A DNA stretch of 9,786 nt, taken from NCBI GenBank assembly GCA_046497225.1, contig JAWOGA010000079.1, positions 1 through 9,786 of the forward strand, read 5' to 3'. Shown one piece after another: positions 7,909 to 9,786 of the stretch (its first letter is position 1; each line of letters begins with the position of its first letter). The notes under the pieces are model-generated. The model did no database searches and was not told where the DNA came from. It saw only the letters and a list, made by a program, of their open reading frames with translations. The translations under genes were made by a program, and so were the position numbers. Source of the stretch: JAXHLG01 sp046497225 (GTDB taxonomy: Bacteria; Patescibacteriota; Minisyncoccia; Moranbacterales; DUUL01).

Positions 7909-7943
7909 AAGAAAAGCTTTAATCTTAAGAAACTCAAATAAAT

Positions 7944-8480
7944 ATGGCTGGAAAATTCGCTCATCTTCACATTCATACTCACTATAGCCTGCTTGACGGA
8001 TTGTCCAAGGTGGATGATCTCCTGGATAAGGTAAAAGAACTGGGAATGGACTCGGTTGCCATAACCGACCACGGAATAATGTATGGAGTGCCGGAGTTTT
8101 ACGAAAAAGCAACTAAAAAAGGGATAAAACCCATAGTTGGATGCGAGTTCTATCTCAATCCCAACGGAATGGAAAAAAAGCAGTCCAAGGCCGACGATAT
8201 TCGACATCATTTAGTATTGTTAGCCAAAAACAACCAGGGTTATAAAAATTTAATGAAACTAGCAACCGAAGCTCATTTAAAAGGATTTTATTATAAGCCT
8301 CGCATAGATTTACAAATTCTGGAAAAATATTCCGAGGGACTCATTGGTCTTTCTGCTTGCATAGAGGGTGAAATTCCCTCTTTAATCATCTCTCAGAATT
8401 ACCAAGATGCTGGGCATATCTGTGGGAAAAAAACAAGCCAAAATCCAAGAAGAAACGCAGCTGGCAAGCAAGCCGTCTGA
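7944..8480 (+). CDS. dnaE: DNA polymerase III alpha subunit, PHP-domain fragment, broken at about 8411
   Basis: Residues 1-156 are the N-terminus of DnaE, the replicative polymerase: HLHIHTHYSLLDG (7-19), ITDHGIMYGVPEFY (40-53), GCEFY (66-70), HHLVLLAKNNQGYKNLMKL (88-106), GFYYKPR (114-120) and GLIGLSACIEGEIP (132-145). This is the PHP domain. Its metal-site residues H7, H9, D18, H43, E68, H89 and C139 are present, suggesting the fragment's parent had an active PHP site; the last ligands lie beyond the break. After NYQDA (152-156) the family pattern stops, and the last 22 residues (157-178, up to a stop at 8480) are an out-of-frame reading of the following SPOR gene. A normal DnaE has over 1,000 residues, so most of the gene is missing. 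The start ATG lacks a Shine-Dalgarno, but the N-terminus fits the family. The break is most simply an assembly chimera. Confidence 0.88.
   Translation: MAGKFAHLHIHTHYSLLDGLSKVDDLLDKVKELGMDSVAITDHGIMYGVPEFYEKATKKGIKPIVGCEFYLNPNGMEKKQSKADDIRHHLVLLAKNNQGYKNLMKLATEAHLKGFYYKPRIDLQILEKYSEGLIGLSACIEGEIPSLIISQNYQDAGHICGKKTSQNPRRNAAGKQAV
8400..8420. other. Probable chimeric junction between two genomes
   Basis: DnaE-type coding in one frame runs to about 8411 (NYQDA). SPOR-protein coding in another frame begins at about 8410 (LGISVGKK). Base composition changes at the same place, from about 33% G+C (8281-8340) to about 60% (8641-8700). The two readings share a few bases (about 8407-8412), compatible with short-overlap misjoining by an assembler or, less likely, a real illegitimate recombination. 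Neither gene is complete across the join. Confidence 0.75.
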
Positions 8481-8895
8481 GCAGATCACTCAAGAAAAAC
8501 CGATTCCTCCGGAAGAAAAATCAGACTCCATCAGTCAAGAACTGGCCTCCCATGAAAAAGCACAGGAGGAAAAGATTCCCGAGGAAAAAATCGAAGCCCA
8601 ACCAGTTAAAACCAAAGCAGAGCCGCCCAAACAGGCACCGGCCACCCAGCCACAGAACCACTTCTGGATCCAGGTCGGCGCATTCAGCAGCCAGCAGAAT
8701 GCCAATGCCATGGCAGAAGAATACAAGAGTAAAGGTTACGATGCTGTCGTGCTCGCCCCATCACCCACAGACAGAACGAAACTCTATCGTGTCCGCCTGG
8801 GAGGATATCCTTCCAGGGAAGAAGCAGAAAGAGCGAGGGATAACCTGGCTCAACAAGAAAAAAAGCAGAAGACCGATTATTTGATAATCAGATAA
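8407..8895 (+). CDS. SPOR-domain protein, N-terminus missing
   Basis: SPOR domains bind denuded peptidoglycan, often at division sites, in the periplasm of diderm bacteria. The 162 readable residues begin with LGISVGKKQ, which looks like the end of an N-terminal membrane anchor. A long charged, proline-rich linker (about 15-82; Glu/Lys/Gln/Pro-rich) then leads to a SPOR domain (about 84-155). That domain has FWIQVGAFSSQQNANAMAEE (86-105), KGYDAVVL (109-116) and YRVRLGGYPSREEAERA (127-143). The ATG at 8407 lies at the chimeric join and is probably not native; the real gene would continue upstream with a cytoplasmic tail and the membrane span. Composition is clearly more G+C-rich than the dnaE piece before it. 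lnt follows in the same direction. Confidence 0.82.
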   Translation: MLGISVGKKQAKIQEETQLASKPSEQITQEKPIPPEEKSDSISQELASHEKAQEEKIPEEKIEAQPVKTKAEPPKQAPATQPQNHFWIQVGAFSSQQNANAMAEEYKSKGYDAVVLAPSPTDRTKLYRVRLGGYPSREEAERARDNLAQQEKKQKTDYLIIR

Positions 8896-8934
8896 TTATC
8901 GAAAGGCTCAGCCGTCAAATCACTCGGAATAATG

Positions 8935-8951
8935 AGGAGGGGTCATCTCCT
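8935..8951 (+). other. Small hairpin covering a Shine-Dalgarno-like run before lnt
   Basis: AGGAG (8935-8939) can pair with CTCCT (8947-8951) around a 7-base loop. The run GAGGAGGGG is a strong ribosome-binding-like sequence, yet no in-frame start lies at the right distance behind it. It lies just after the alternative lnt ATG at 8932. Any regulatory role is speculative. Confidence 0.2.
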
Positions 8952-8971
8952 TTCAAAAGGGCCGTGCAAAA

Positions 8972-8978
8972 AGGGGGG
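8972..8978 (+). promoter_or_regulatory. Likely ribosome binding site deciding the lnt TTG start
   Basis: AGGGGGG lies 4 bases before the TTG at 8983. It supports a TTG start giving the family-like N-terminus KIRWSDLLLAA. The spacing is slightly short. Confidence 0.4.
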
Positions 8979-8982
8979 TCGA

Positions 8983-9786
8983 TTGAAAATAAGATGGTCG
9001 GACCTCCTCCTGGCGGCGGCCAGCGGCGTGCTAACGGCTCTCTCCTTTCCCAAGTTCGACTTCTCTTTTCTTGCCTGGATCTCCCTCATCCCCCTGTTCT
9101 TTGCCCTTCTCAACAAATCTCCCAAACAGTCCTTTCTGCTCGGGTTGATTGGCGGTATATCCTTCAATGCCATCCTCATTTATTGGATTCCCGATGTCCC
9201 TTCCCACTACGGAAATTTTTCTGTGGGGATGAGCTTTTTGATCTTTCTTGTCTTCGTCCTCTATCTCGCCCTCTACTGGGCCCTGTTTTCCTGGTTATTT
9301 GCCCGGATGTGGAGGGTTTATCCTCGACTCGTCTTTCTTCTCGTTCCGTTCATATGGACTTCTTTAGAATACATCCTCACCCATCTACTTACCGGTTTCC
9401 CCTGGGGACTTCTCGGCTATACCCAGTACAAAAACATCTGGTTTCTGCAACTGGCTTCCTTATCCGGAATATACGGGCTTTCCTTCATGCTCGTGCGTTT
9501 CCAAAGCCTGTTCGTCTTCTCAATGGTAGAGAGGCGAAGAACCCCCTTTTTTCTCGCCCTTATCCTGATTATTCTCCTCCATCTGGGAGGATGGGCGGTT
9601 ATAAATCCCCCCCTCGAGGAGAAGGAGCCGTTTAAGGCAGCGGTAATTCAAGGTAATGTGTCTTCCGATATTTATTGGGACCGGATTTCAGAGCGGAAGA
9701 AAAGAGGTCTATTCGACCGTCACATACAATTGTCCTTCCAGGCATATGATGAAGGATCCAGGCTCATTATATGGCCCGAATTCACC
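8983..9786 (+). CDS. lnt: Apolipoprotein N-acyltransferase Lnt, N-terminal part (cut by right edge)
   Basis: Lnt is an inner-membrane enzyme that adds a third acyl chain to the N-terminal cysteine of lipoproteins, the last maturation step in diderm bacteria. The frame is open to the window edge, giving 268 residues from TTG at 8983. The N-terminal half is a multi-span membrane region with family motifs ALSFPKFDFSFLAWISLIP (19-37), a GFPWGLLGYTQY block and QLASLSGIYGLSF. The nitrilase-like domain then starts with AAVIQGNV and ends at the edge with IIWPE, whose E266 is the expected catalytic glutamate (compare E267 of E. coli). The catalytic lysine and cysteine are beyond the window. I prefer the TTG because the protein then begins like the family and AGGGGGG precedes it. 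An in-frame ATG at 8932 would add 17 residues rich in Lys, Arg and Gly. It follows the SPOR gene in the same direction. Confidence 0.93.
   Translation, partial: MKIRWSDLLLAAASGVLTALSFPKFDFSFLAWISLIPLFFALLNKSPKQSFLLGLIGGISFNAILIYWIPDVPSHYGNFSVGMSFLIFLVFVLYLALYWALFSWLFARMWRVYPRLVFLLVPFIWTSLEYILTHLLTGFPWGLLGYTQYKNIWFLQLASLSGIYGLSFMLVRFQSLFVFSMVERRRTPFFLALILIILLHLGGWAVINPPLEEKEPFKAAVIQGNVSSDIYWDRISERKKRGLFDRHIQLSFQAYDEGSRLIIWPEFT

Noticed and set aside
7875..8210. Minus-strand frame overlapping the start of dnaE
   Set aside because: It runs antisense to a strongly recognisable PHP domain and has no family features.
8412..8480. Possible natural DnaE-to-SPOR fusion or programmed frameshift
   Set aside because: The two coding parts are in different frames, neither domain is complete at the join, composition changes there and no slippery sequence plus structure is evident; a chimera explains it better.
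8964..9635. A 223-residue plus-strand frame overlapping lnt
   Set aside because: It is rich in Arg, Ser, Pro and Leu with no recognisable domain, while another frame of the same DNA reads cleanly as Lnt.

Overview
The window appears to be two unrelated pieces of DNA joined near position 8410. Positions 1 to about 8410 are AT-rich and compact, with short gaps between genes. No start codon there has a convincing Shine-Dalgarno sequence. The proteins look like those of a Patescibacteria/CPR bacterium (Parcubacteria-like): a very short phosphoglycerate kinase (348 aa), an ADP-forming acyl-CoA synthetase fusion, a CPR-style PfkB kinase and a receiver protein with a CPR-like C-terminal half. This assignment is an inference from protein style, not from a marker gene. 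Positions from about 8412 to the end are visibly richer in G+C (hand count of one 60-base line on each side: about 33% at 8281-8340, about 60% at 8641-8700). They encode a SPOR-domain protein and apolipoprotein N-acyltransferase (Lnt), which are typical of diderm (Gram-negative) bacteria and not expected in Patescibacteria.

Layout: on the minus strand, in order of transcription (right to left), are secF (7753-6857), a GT4 glycosyltransferase (6743-5616), pgk (5577-4531), a PfkB-family sugar/nucleoside kinase (4479-3469), an ADP-forming acyl-CoA synthetase (3405-1345), a degenerate receiver with a zinc ribbon (1287-718) and the N-terminal part of recJ (634 to the left edge). Gaps are 38-113 bases, so one or a few operons are likely. 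Divergent from secF, with a good promoter, is dnaE on the plus strand (from 7944). Its N-terminal PHP domain breaks off abruptly around 8411. A SPOR-domain gene lacking its N-terminus (to 8895) and lnt (cut by the right edge) follow on the plus strand.

Functionally, the left part combines protein export (SecF), surface glycan synthesis (GT4), ATP production by substrate-level phosphorylation (PGK and the acyl-CoA synthetase, plus the sugar kinase that spends ATP), an apparently phosphorylation-independent regulator, and DNA replication and repair (RecJ, DnaE). The right part belongs to cell-envelope maintenance in a diderm: peptidoglycan-binding SPOR and lipoprotein acylation.

I see no convincing new multigene system. 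The two points most worth attention are the probable chimeric join at about 8410 and the receiver protein that lacks its phospho-acceptor aspartate. No stretch longer than 300 bases lacks a gene. I see no tRNA, rRNA, CRISPR array, insertion sequence or attachment site.
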